Source of the DNA: Flavobacteriales bacterium
Lineage (GTDB): Bacteria > Bacteroidota > Bacteroidia > Flavobacteriales_D > Sanyastnellaceae
DNA length: 53,868 nt
Direction of reading: 5' to 3'
NCBI GenBank assembly: GCA_947488195.1
Contig: CANKYR010000004.1
Coordinates: 1 to 53,868 of the forward strand
Position 1 is the first letter of the stretch. Each line of letters begins with the position of its first letter. The position numbers and the translations under genes were made by a program. Shown piece after piece: positions 30,837 through 38,034 of the stretch. The notes beneath the pieces were generated by a model. The model saw only the letters and a program-made list of their open reading frames with translations. It was not told the origin of the DNA and made no database searches.

Positions 30837-31094
30837 ATGAAAGCAGGAATACACCCAGAAACTTACCGTTTGGTAGTTTTCAAAGACATGTCGAATGATT
30901 ACGCGTTCTTAGGAAAGAGCACTTGCAATACCAAAGAAACAATCATGTGGGAAGACGGAAACGAATACCCTGTAATTAAATTAGAGATTACTCAAGCTTC
31001 TCACCCGTTTTATACTGGTAAGATGCAATTAGTAGATACAGCAGGTCGTATTGACAAGTTCAAGACGCGCTATGCAAAATTCGATAAAAAATAA
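30837..31094 (+). CDS. rpmE2: 50S ribosomal protein L31 type B
   Basis: An 85-residue ribosomal protein bL31 ([20 protein letters not shown] ... [21 protein letters not shown]). It is the zinc-free type B form: only one cysteine (Cys30 in STCNTKE) is present and the CxxC pairs of the zinc form are missing. The protein sits at the central protuberance, bridging to the small subunit. It has its own strong promoter and is closed by an intrinsic terminator 21 nt after the stop, so it is a single-gene unit. Confidence 0.95.
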   Translation: MKAGIHPETYRLVVFKDMSNDYAFLGKSTCNTKETIMWEDGNEYPVIKLEITQASHPFYTGKMQLVDTAGRIDKFKTRYAKFDKK

Positions 31095-31115
31095 TAATCA
31101 TCACCGCTTACAAAG

Positions 31116-31146
31116 AAAAGCCACTCAAGCGAGTGGCTTTTTTTTT
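31116..31146 (+). terminator. Intrinsic terminator after rpmE2
   Basis: An 11-bp stem AAAAGCCACTC / GAGTGGCTTTT with loop AAGC and a run of T to 31146. It separates rpmE2 from the argS transcription unit. Confidence 0.85.
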
Positions 31147-31168
31147 ACTCAGTCGTCTAAAAACCATG

Positions 31169-31176
31169 TACTTTTG
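31169..31176 (+). promoter_or_regulatory. -7 promoter element TACTTTTG, 8 nt before argS
   Basis: Plus-strand TAnnTTTG match between the rpmE2 terminator and the argS ATG at 31185. The argS leader would be only a few nucleotides. Confidence 0.55.
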
Positions 31177-31184
31177 TACTCCGT

Positions 31185-32978
31185 ATGAAAAACGTCGAAA
31201 CCGCCTATCAATTGCTTCATTCAGCATTGAAGAATGTCTTTCTAAATAACTTCCAAATGGAAGTTTCTGACAGTGAAATCCAAATTCAAAAAACACGCAA
31301 AGAGTTCGAAGGGGATTTAACGGTTGTTACGTTTCCATGGGTGAAAAAAATGGGAAAGTCGCCTGAAGAAGTTGGACAAGCGATTGGCGAGGGACTTCAA
31401 ATTGAAATCCCTGCAATTGAACGTTTCAATGTGGTGAAAGGATTTTTGAATCTTCATTTCAATGATTTATTTTGGGAGTCGCAGTTCGAGTATGCCCTTC
31501 AACAAGAAAATTTAGGTTTGCCTACCACGAATTCGAAGCCTAGAATAATGGTGGAATATGCTTCGCCAAACACCAACAAACCACTGCATTTAGGGCACCT
31601 TCGAAATATTTTCTTAGGTTATTCAGTCTCCGAAATTTACAAGGCGAACGGTCATTCGGTTACCAAAGTTCAAGTAATCAATGATCGCGGAATACATATC
31701 TGTAAAAGCATGATCGCTTGGATAGAGTCTGGGTTAAATGAAACCCCAGAGTCCTCCGAGATGAAAGGCGATAAGCTCGTTGGGAAATACTACGTAGAAT
31801 ACGATAAGAAATTTAAAGCGCAAGTCGCCGATTTGATAGCTTCAGGTGCTTCGAAAGAAGACGCCGAAGCGCAAGTTCCCATTGCAGTTGGCGCGCGCGA
31901 GATGTTGTTGAAGTGGGAAAACAAAGACGAAGAAACATTGGCATTGTGGTCGAAAATGAACGGATGGGTGTACGCCGGATTCGACGTGACCTACAAGACC
32001 ATGGGTGTAGATTTTGATAAATTGTATTACGAAAGTGATACGTATATTTTAGGAAGAGAAGAAGTGATGAAGGGATTGGAAAACGGGGTCTTTTACAAAA
32101 AAGAAGACGGGAGTATTTGGATTGATTTAACGGGTGAAGGATTAGATGAAAAAGTTGTTTTAAGAAAGGACGGTACAGCAATGTACATTACGCAAGACAT
32201 TGGCACGGCCATGTTGCGTTTCCGAGATTATTCCGATGCGTCTTCGTTGATTTATACCGTAGGAAACGAACAAGACTATCACTTCAAAGTCCTATTCAAA
32301 ATATTGAAAAAATTAGGATTGGAACAGGCTGAAAAGTGCTTCCACTTGAGCTACGGCATGGTTGAACTTCCCGAAGGGAAAATGAAAAGCCGCGAAGGAA
32401 CAGTTGTAGACGCCGACGATATTATGGCAGAGATGAAGCAAGTTGCGAAGCAAGTAGCCGAGGAACAGGGCAAGCTTGATGGAATGTCAGAGGAGGAAAA
32501 AGATCACTTGCATCACATTATCGGAATGAGCGCATTGAAGTATTTTTTGCTTCGCGTAGACCCGAAGAAAAGCATGCTCTTCGATCCGAAGGAAAGCATA
32601 GACTTCAACGGGAATACAGGTCCGTTCATTCAATACGGGTATGTCCGCACACAAGCCATTCTTCGAAAGGTGGAAGGAGAATTATCTACGTTGAATTACA
32701 AGGGCGAACTTCACCCTTCTGAGCGACAATTGATTAAGCATTTGCTCGATTTGTCTAACGCGTTCGACGACGCCTCAAAAGCTTACAACCCTGCTGTGCT
32801 TGCTGCATACATTTATGAATTGGTTCGCGAATTCAATAGTTTTTATCAGCAATGTGCAATTTTACGCGAACCAAATAACGAGTTAAGAGTTTTTCGTTTA
32901 GCACTTACCAAGCAAGTGGGTGAGGTCGTAAAGAAAACAATGAATGTATTGGGAATTGAAATGCCCGAAAGAATGTAA
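31185..32978 (+). CDS. argS: Arginyl-tRNA synthetase
   Basis: Class I aminoacyl-tRNA synthetase of 597 residues that charges tRNA-Arg. The arginine-specific N-terminal (Add-1) domain is at about 1-110. The HIGH motif is HLGH at 135-138 within YASPNTNKPLHLGHLRN, and the KMSKS region is GKMKSREG (near 398). The C-terminal DALR anticodon-binding domain (about 480-597) has TGPFIQYGYVRTQAILRK at its beginning. It heads a run of genes argS-ribB-def-lipoprotein-alkB with gaps of 2, 10, -4 and 16 nt, although def and alkB also have -7 elements of their own. Confidence 0.97.
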   Translation: MKNVETAYQLLHSALKNVFLNNFQMEVSDSEIQIQKTRKEFEGDLTVVTFPWVKKMGKSPEEVGQAIGEGLQIEIPAIERFNVVKGFLNLHFNDLFWESQFEYALQQENLGLPTTNSKPRIMVEYASPNTNKPLHLGHLRNIFLGYSVSEIYKANGHSVTKVQVINDRGIHICKSMIAWIESGLNETPESSEMKGDKLVGKYYVEYDKKFKAQVADLIASGASKEDAEAQVPIAVGAREMLLKWENKDEETLALWSKMNGWVYAGFDVTYKTMGVDFDKLYYESDTYILGREEVMKGLENGVFYKKEDGSIWIDLTGEGLDEKVVLRKDGTAMYITQDIGTAMLRFRDYSDASSLIYTVGNEQDYHFKVLFKILKKLGLEQAEKCFHLSYGMVELPEGKMKSREGTVVDADDIMAEMKQVAKQVAEEQGKLDGMSEEEKDHLHHIIGMSALKYFLLRVDPKKSMLFDPKESIDFNGNTGPFIQYGYVRTQAILRKVEGELSTLNYKGELHPSERQLIKHLLDLSNAFDDASKAYNPAVLAAYIYELVREFNSFYQQCAILREPNNELRVFRLALTKQVGEVVKKTMNVLGIEMPERM

Positions 32979-32980
32979 TT

Positions 32981-34033
32981 ATGTCAACAGTAGAAGTGAA
33001 ATTAAATTCAATTGAAGAGGCCATTGCCGATTTTAAAATCGGTAAAGTGGTTATTGTTGTTGACGATGAGAATCGTGAAAATGAAGGTGACTTCATTGCC
33101 CCAGCGGAAATTGTAACGCCTGAAGTAATTAACTTCATGACGAAATTTGGACGAGGCCTAATCTGTGTTGCGCTTACACAAGAACGTTGCGAAGAATTGA
33201 ATCTAGACCTCATGGTTTCCAACAATACCGATCCACATAAAACAGCCTTCACGGTTTCCGTGGATTTAATTGGAAACGGATGCACGACAGGAATTAGCGC
33301 GCACGACAGATCGAAAACAGTTCAAGCCTTAATCGACTCAACTACGCGTGCTGAAGACCTCGGAAGACCTGGACATATTTTCCCACTTATCGCGAAAGAA
33401 GGTGGGGTGCTCAGAAGAACAGGACATACAGAGGCAACTGTAGATTTAGCTCGTTTGTGTGGAATGAAACCTGCCGGAGCCTTGGTGGAAATAATGAACG
33501 ACGACGGTACCATGGCGCGTCTTCCGCAGTTGTTAGAGATTGCGAAGGAATTAGATTTGAAAATTATTTCAATAGAATCTCTCGTGGCTTATCGCCTTCA
33601 GCGGGAAACACTCATTGAAGAAACAAGAAGAGAGAATAGAAGTTGGTTGGGAATGGATGTTGAAGTGATTCACTTCGCAAGTGAATCACACCAAAGAAAT
33701 CACGCCGCTTTGAAATTCGGTAATTGGAGTGATGACGAAGCGGTTCCTGTTCGTGTTCAAGCGGTGTCGTCTTATGGAGATTTTATTGATGTGCTTCTTC
33801 AACAACACAACTCACTCAACAGCTCGCTTCAAGCCATTCAAACAGAAGGAAAAGGATTACTCGTTTTATTGGAGAATGAAAAGCGAAACAACGACGATCG
33901 AGACTATGGAATTGGTGCGCAAATTATTCGTGCGTTGAACGTTTCAAAAATGAAATTGATTTCATCGGCTCAGATCAAACGAAGCGCGCTTGAAGGATAC
34001 GGTTTAGAAATTTCGGAATACATTACGCTTTAA
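32981..34033 (+). CDS. ribB: 3,4-dihydroxy-2-butanone-4-phosphate synthase with a degenerate GTP cyclohydrolase II domain (RibBX type)
   Basis: Riboflavin pathway enzyme of 350 residues. The N-terminal half (1-205) is a complete DHBP synthase that converts ribulose-5-phosphate: DDENRENEGD (28-37), TTGISAHDRSKT (102-113) and GHIFPLIAKEGGVLRRTGHTEA (131-152). The C-terminal 140 residues keep the length and outline of GTP cyclohydrolase II but lack its zinc-binding cysteine motif (normally a C-x-T-G-D ... C-D-C arrangement): this half has no cysteine at all. So only the RibB activity is expected, as in the described RibBX class; a separate RibA must exist elsewhere. It follows argS by 2 nt and precedes def by 10 nt. 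Confidence 0.92.
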   Translation: MSTVEVKLNSIEEAIADFKIGKVVIVVDDENRENEGDFIAPAEIVTPEVINFMTKFGRGLICVALTQERCEELNLDLMVSNNTDPHKTAFTVSVDLIGNGCTTGISAHDRSKTVQALIDSTTRAEDLGRPGHIFPLIAKEGGVLRRTGHTEATVDLARLCGMKPAGALVEIMNDDGTMARLPQLLEIAKELDLKIISIESLVAYRLQRETLIEETRRENRSWLGMDVEVIHFASESHQRNHAALKFGNWSDDEAVPVRVQAVSSYGDFIDVLLQQHNSLNSSLQAIQTEGKGLLVLLENEKRNNDDRDYGIGAQIIRALNVSKMKLISSAQIKRSALEGYGLEISEYITL

Positions 34034-34038
34034 CTTTG
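34031..34038 (+). promoter_or_regulatory. -7 promoter element TAACTTTG, 5 nt before def
   Basis: The element overlaps the TAA stop of ribB (34031-34033) and ends 5 nt before the def ATG, which suggests an internal promoter in the operon. Confidence 0.4.
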
Positions 34039-34043
34039 AAGTT

Positions 34044-34610
34044 ATGATTTTGCCAGTAATCGCCTACGGAGATCCCGTTCTAAAGAAAAAAGCGGAGGAA
34101 ATTGATGAGAATTACCCGAACTTGAAGGAGCTCATAGATAATATGTTCGAGACCATGTACGAATCGAACGGCGTGGGCATTGCAGCACCTCAAATTGGAA
34201 AATCCATTCGTTTGTTTGTAATCGATGCCTCAGCGGTGGCTGAAGGAGAAGACGGAGATCCTTCTTGTGAAGATTTTAAACGTGTTTTCATAAACCCTAT
34301 ACTCTTCGAAGAGTCAGGAACTGAGTGGATTTGCGAAGAGGGTTGTCTCTCTATTCCAAAAATTCGCGAAGAAGTGAAGCGCAAGCCAAAATTGAAAATC
34401 GAATACTACGACGAGAATTGGGAGTTGTATGAAGAAGAGTTAGAGGGATTCGCCGCGCGCGTGGTTCAACATGAATACGATCACATTGAAGGAATGCTCT
34501 TCATTGACCGTATTAACCCCCTTCGGAAACAGCTTCTAAAAGGGAAACTTCGCGACATTCAAAAAGGAAATATTTCCACCGACTACAGAATGAAATTTTA
34601 CAAAGGATGA
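34044..34610 (+). CDS. def: Peptide deformylase
   Basis: Iron-dependent enzyme that removes the formyl group from nascent proteins, 188 residues. The three family motifs are complete: GVGIAAPQ (43-50), EGCLS (99-103, metal ligand C101) and HEYDH (143-147, metal ligands H143 and H147 with the catalytic E144). An insert of about 15 acidic residues (AVAEGEDGDPSCEDF, 64-78) between the first two motifs is common in Bacteroidota homologues. The stop overlaps the start of the next gene as ATGA (34607-34610). Confidence 0.97.
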   Translation: MILPVIAYGDPVLKKKAEEIDENYPNLKELIDNMFETMYESNGVGIAAPQIGKSIRLFVIDASAVAEGEDGDPSCEDFKRVFINPILFEESGTEWICEEGCLSIPKIREEVKRKPKLKIEYYDENWELYEEELEGFAARVVQHEYDHIEGMLFIDRINPLRKQLLKGKLRDIQKGNISTDYRMKFYKG

Positions 34611-35155
34611 GAGCATTATTTTTCATAGCTATTTCTGTATTTCTCTTTGCTTCATGCGGCACAAAAACAGCAGAAGCACCAAAAGAAAAGAAAATCAATG
34701 GAGACTCTTTGCTGAAAGTAGTCAATGATTTCGACGCTAATGTTAAAGCGGGAACACCAATTGTGAAAATGTCACGCGAGCAACTTACAAATGTGGTGAA
34801 GGCCTGTAAAGAATTAGCCTTAATTACAACAGACCGAAATACGCAAGTCATGTATTTTGAAAAGGCAGGAAGCATTAGCGGAGAAGCACATTTCAACCAA
34901 GAAGTTAAAAGCTGTTTCGAAAACGCATTTGCATTGGAAAATGATAAAGAAAAATTAGCTGAATTGCATTATACCTACGCATTCATTAACGATGCAAAAC
35001 TTAAACAGTTCGATATTGCTCGTCAAGAGTATCAGCTTCTAATAACAGATTTTTCAACATCTTTTTGGGCTGAACAAGCTAAAATGGCATTAGAAGTTTT
35101 AGGTAAAACCGATGAAGAAATTTTAGCGGCGTTTCAAGAAAAGAATAAGCTCTAA
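34607..35155 (+). CDS. Small lipoprotein with TPR-like helices, unknown function
   Basis: A 182-residue protein with a lipoprotein signal (MRALFFIAISVFLFASC, Cys17) and a helical mature part. The C-terminal 90 residues look like two tetratricopeptide-like helix pairs (ELHYTYAFINDAKLKQFDIA and REYQLL-type spacing), as in small outer-membrane assembly lipoproteins. The family name is not known to me. Translation is coupled to def by the ATGA overlap, a conserved type of arrangement that does not by itself show function. It may scaffold periplasmic complexes. Confidence 0.75.
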   Translation: MRALFFIAISVFLFASCGTKTAEAPKEKKINGDSLLKVVNDFDANVKAGTPIVKMSREQLTNVVKACKELALITTDRNTQVMYFEKAGSISGEAHFNQEVKSCFENAFALENDKEKLAELHYTYAFINDAKLKQFDIARQEYQLLITDFSTSFWAEQAKMALEVLGKTDEEILAAFQEKNKL

Positions 35156-35159
35156 TTCG

Positions 35160-35167
35160 TATGTTTG
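35160..35167 (+). promoter_or_regulatory. -7 promoter element TATGTTTG, 4 nt before the AlkB-type gene
   Basis: Plus-strand TAnnTTTG match ending exactly 4 nt before the ATG at 35172, implying a leaderless transcript for the alkane hydroxylase gene in addition to any operon read-through. Confidence 0.5.
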
Positions 35168-35171
35168 GGGT

Positions 35172-36182
35172 ATGACTTACCTCAAATACTTATTGGCTTT
35201 CTTGCTTCCTGCATTGGCTTTCTTTGGTTTTCAATTGGGAAGTTTTTATTCTTATTTCACCTTGCTTTTCGCCTTTGGAATTATTCCGTTCTTAGAATGG
35301 CAATGGAAGCCCAATCATTCGAACGCAGAGGCCGATCAGGTGAAAAATAGATCTTGGTTTAAAGCATTGTTGCTTTTGACGTTGCCCGTTCAGTGGTTCT
35401 TGCTCTACTCTTATTTTCAAGCGCAATTGAGTCTGAATACAGGCACGCTTTCAACAATTGGTAATGTCACCGCTATGGGCATTATGTGCGGAGTATTTGG
35501 AATTAATGTTGCGCACGAATTGGGACATTCGCCGAGAGGTTTCGATAGGTTGGTTGCGCGTTTGCTCTTAAGCACTTCTTTGTATATGCATTTTTATGTA
35601 GAGCATAACAAAGGACATCACAAGTGGGTGGGAACCCCACAAGACCCCGCAACTGCGCGAAAGAACGAAACGGTTTATCGGTTTTGGTTACGTGTAATAC
35701 CAATGAGTTACCTATCTGCATGGGGAATTTCTTCTGCAGAAGGCCGAAGAAAGAACCGCTCTTTATTCCTCCACGAAACATTTATATACACGCTCATTCA
35801 ATTGCTAATTTGTTTTCTTCTGTTTGTTTGGAATCCATGGGCACTTGCATTCTTTGTCATCTCGTCAGTCATTGGAATGTTGCTTTTGGAATTAGTCAAT
35901 TACATCGAGCATTATGGTTTAACGCGTTCAAAGGTGAATGAAAACAGATACGAGCTAGTAGCTCCAGAACATTCTTGGAACTCAGACCATATCTTAGGCA
36001 GGGCAGTGCTGTTTGAATTAAGCAGACACAGTGATCATCATGCGAATCCAGAACGACCTTATCAATCACTTCGCTCATTAGAGACCTCGAAACAGTTACC
36101 CTTTGGATATCCCGCAATGATGGTGCTAGCCTTGTTTCCAACGCAATGGTTTCGAGTAATGAATCCACTTTTAAAGGATTAA
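35172..36182 (+). CDS. alkB: AlkB-type alkane 1-monooxygenase (membrane diiron hydroxylase)
   Basis: Integral inner-membrane non-heme diiron enzyme, 336 residues, expected to hydroxylate the terminal carbon of alkanes or related chains with O2 and rubredoxin. Several membrane segments (about 5-45, 67-85, 95-112, 205-245) surround the histidine motifs HELGH (115-119), EHNKGHHKWVGTPQDPA (144-160), NYIEHYGL (243-250) and RHSDHHANPERPYQSL (285-300). The last one, with NYxEHYGL, separates AlkB from fatty acid desaturases and sterol hydroxylases. No rubredoxin or rubredoxin reductase gene is adjacent, and the protein is shorter than the roughly 400-residue proteobacterial AlkB. The natural substrate remains open. 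Confidence 0.88.
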   Translation: MTYLKYLLAFLLPALAFFGFQLGSFYSYFTLLFAFGIIPFLEWQWKPNHSNAEADQVKNRSWFKALLLLTLPVQWFLLYSYFQAQLSLNTGTLSTIGNVTAMGIMCGVFGINVAHELGHSPRGFDRLVARLLLSTSLYMHFYVEHNKGHHKWVGTPQDPATARKNETVYRFWLRVIPMSYLSAWGISSAEGRRKNRSLFLHETFIYTLIQLLICFLLFVWNPWALAFFVISSVIGMLLLELVNYIEHYGLTRSKVNENRYELVAPEHSWNSDHILGRAVLFELSRHSDHHANPERPYQSLRSLETSKQLPFGYPAMMVLALFPTQWFRVMNPLLKD

Positions 36183-36258
36183 AAAGAAAAACAAAAAAAA
36201 GTCTTGTGGAATAGCAAGTTCTTTTTATTTTTGCAATCCAAAAGTTCTTTTTAGTCAA

Positions 36259-36331
36259 GCGAGAGTAGCTCAGTTGGTAGAGCATAACCTTGCCAAGGTT
36301 AGGGTCGCGAGTTCGAGTCTCGTCTCTCGCT
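36259..36331 (+). tRNA. tRNA-Gly (anticodon GCC)
   Basis: A complete cloverleaf of 73 nt: acceptor stem GCGAGAG / CTCTCGC with discriminator T, D arm AGCTCAGTTGGTAGAGC, anticodon loop TTGCCAA (GCC, glycine) closed by AACCT/AGGTT-type pairing, and T arm GTTCGAGTC. The CCA end is not encoded. It is followed by its own terminator before tRNA-Leu. Confidence 0.95.
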
Positions 36332-36340
36332 CAAGTTCTA

Positions 36341-36371
36341 AAAAGCCTGATTGATTGTCAGGTTTTTTTTT
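36341..36371 (+). terminator. Intrinsic terminator after tRNA-Gly
   Basis: Stem CCTGA / TCAGG (extended by AAAA with TTTT) with a 7-nt loop and a run of nine or more T. It lies between the two tRNA genes, so tRNA-Leu probably has its own promoter or depends on read-through. Confidence 0.7.
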
Positions 36372-36384
36372 ATCTGAGTGTTTT

Positions 36385-36469
36385 GCCCGGATGGTGGAAT
36401 CGGTAGACACGCAGGACTTAAAATCCTGTGACCATTGCGGTCGTGTGGGTTCAAGTCCCACTCCGGGTA
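36385..36469 (+). tRNA. tRNA-Leu (anticodon TAA)
   Basis: An 85-nt class II tRNA: acceptor stem GCCCGGA / TCCGGGT with discriminator A, D arm TGGAATCGGTAGACACG, anticodon loop CTTAAAA between CAGGA and TCCTG (TAA, leucine), a long variable arm TGACCATTGCGGTC and T arm GGGTTCAAGTCCC. The CCA end is not encoded. Confidence 0.95.
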
Positions 36470-36493
36470 CAAAAGCGAGAAATCGCACAAACT

Positions 36494-36523
36494 AAATCCT
36501 TGAAGAAATTCAAGGATTTTTTT
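36494..36523 (+). terminator. Intrinsic terminator after tRNA-Leu
   Basis: A 10-bp stem AAATCCTTGA / TCAAGGATTT with loop AGAAAT and further T residues. It ends only 8 nt before the acyltransferase start codon. Confidence 0.8.
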
Positions 36524-36531
36524 ATTTAACA

Positions 36532-37542
36532 ATGGAAGCAACAACCAATCCGATAGGACTCTTAAATGCCTTGCGTGGTATAGCCGCATGGATGGTCTGT
36601 ATGTTTCATTCCGCCTTCATAATTCAACCTTTTTATCCTGAGTTCCATCATGCCCTTGATTGGGGACAAGAGGGCGTGTACGTTTTTTTCGTGATTAGCG
36701 GCGTCGTTCTTCCTTGGTCCATGGAGCAAGGAAAGTACAGCTTCAAGAATTTAGATAAATTCATGTTGAAACGAATCGTGCGATTGTATCCACCTTTCGT
36801 CATCTCTGTAATTGTTTTCGTGACGGGAATCTGGATCATGAAAGACAATCGCTCGTTCTACGATATCGAAATAATGGAGCGCTTCATGGATAGCGTAACG
36901 TTTCAAGTCCCTTTCAAAGAATCGAAATGGGTCATTGAAGTCTATTGGACCCTGTTTGTTGAATTTCAATACTACATCTACTTAGCTTTAATTTTCCCGT
37001 TATTAGCGAGCAACAAGCAATCTATTCGATTGGTTGCCTATTACGGAACGCTGGCCTTGACATTCCTTTCCCATTTTTTTGTGCCCATTCATACCAAAGA
37101 AAATGTGTTCTTTCATTTGCCGGTTTTCGCGCTGGGCTTTTCACTTTTCCTCTATTACAAAAAGAATGTTTCAAAGTTGGAATTTTGGAGTGGTGTAATC
37201 GCGTCACTATGCCTTGGGCTATTCAACATCTATGACCAATTGCATTTGGGAACACACATTACAATTGTCGCGGGACTTACTTTTTTGGCCATCTATTTCA
37301 TCAAGCGCGGACCGGCGTGGTTGAGTTTTCTTGGAGATGTTTCTTATTCGTACTATTTATTCCATCTCTTTTTCGTTTCATTCATCTACGGGAAATTCTA
37401 CCACGAAGCGCAAGATCCTAAGTTAGTTTGGGTGGTCTTCATAGCCATTCAAGCTTATGCCGTATTGGGAGCATGGGTGATGTATCAGCTCATTGAGAAG
37501 CCGTCTCTGGCTTGGACGAAAAAGATTCGTTACCGCTCGTAG
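36532..37542 (+). CDS. Acyltransferase 3 (OafA/YrhL-like) integral membrane protein
   Basis: A 336-residue polytopic inner-membrane O-acyltransferase that usually acetylates surface or secreted sugars. The N-terminal signature is LNALRGIAAWMVCMFHS with R15 and catalytic-type H26, followed by EGVYVFFVISGVVLPWSM (43-60) and KRIVRLYPPF (about 80-89). About ten hydrophobic segments run to the C-terminus. There is no C-terminal SGNH domain. The start lies 8 nt after a tRNA terminator and no promoter element is visible between them, so expression may depend on read-through from the tRNA unit. The SRPBCC gene follows after 33 nt. The acceptor sugar may belong to the same surface glycan served by the DegT/PglC genes. 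Confidence 0.85.
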   Translation: MEATTNPIGLLNALRGIAAWMVCMFHSAFIIQPFYPEFHHALDWGQEGVYVFFVISGVVLPWSMEQGKYSFKNLDKFMLKRIVRLYPPFVISVIVFVTGIWIMKDNRSFYDIEIMERFMDSVTFQVPFKESKWVIEVYWTLFVEFQYYIYLALIFPLLASNKQSIRLVAYYGTLALTFLSHFFVPIHTKENVFFHLPVFALGFSLFLYYKKNVSKLEFWSGVIASLCLGLFNIYDQLHLGTHITIVAGLTFLAIYFIKRGPAWLSFLGDVSYSYYLFHLFFVSFIYGKFYHEAQDPKLVWVVFIAIQAYAVLGAWVMYQLIEKPSLAWTKKIRYRS

Positions 37543-37575
37543 GAACATTTCAACGACTCTGTTGTTGTTCAGGTC

Positions 37576-38034
37576 ATGAAAGTATATCGACTATCTACCG
37601 AAACATTTATTCCAGCAACTTTAGATACCGTTTGGCATTATTTCGCAACGCCTATCAATTTGAATGAAATGACTCCTCCCGATATGAGTTTTGAAATTCT
37701 AACTAATGTGGAAGGTGTGAAGATGTATCCTGGAATGATTATTCAATACAAAGTTCGTCCGTTGTTGAATATCCCCATGGGATGGACAACGGAGATTACG
37801 CATTGTGAAGACGGGAAGTACTTTGTTGACGAGCAGCGCTTTGGTCCATACGCTCTATGGCATCATCAGCATCACTTCGAAGCGGTAGCAGGTGGAGTTA
37901 AGATGACCGATACCATTCACTACGCAATAGGCATGGGAATCTTGGGGAGAATCGCTTACGTTGTTTATGTGAAGAATAGATTGGAAGGAATTTTTTCCTA
38001 CCGTGAAAAACGCGTGAAGGAAATTTTCCGTTAG
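37576..38034 (+). CDS. SRPBCC-fold (START-like) ligand-binding protein
   Basis: A 152-residue soluble protein of the SRPBCC/cyclase-dehydrase type: beta strand with STETFIPATLDTVWHYFATP (about 7-26), central GWTTEITHCEDGKYFVDEQR (about 73-92), then WHHQHHFEAVAGGVKMTDTI and a long C-terminal helix carrying YREKRVKEIF. Proteins of this fold bind hydrophobic ligands or act as cyclases, and this subgroup is usually annotated only as SRPBCC family. It is the second gene after the acyltransferase, in the same direction. The 3' end overlaps the convergent T9SS gene by 4 bp. Confidence 0.8.
   Translation: MKVYRLSTETFIPATLDTVWHYFATPINLNEMTPPDMSFEILTNVEGVKMYPGMIIQYKVRPLLNIPMGWTTEITHCEDGKYFVDEQRFGPYALWHHQHHFEAVAGGVKMTDTIHYAIGMGILGRIAYVVYVKNRLEGIFSYREKRVKEIFR

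Noticed and set aside
32981-34033. Bifunctional RibBA with working GTP cyclohydrolase II
   Set aside because: The C-terminal half has no cysteines, so it cannot bind the catalytic zinc.
36259-36469. tRNA genes as attachment sites of a genomic island
   Set aside because: No integrase, no direct repeat of a tRNA 3' end and no change in gene type was seen on either side.
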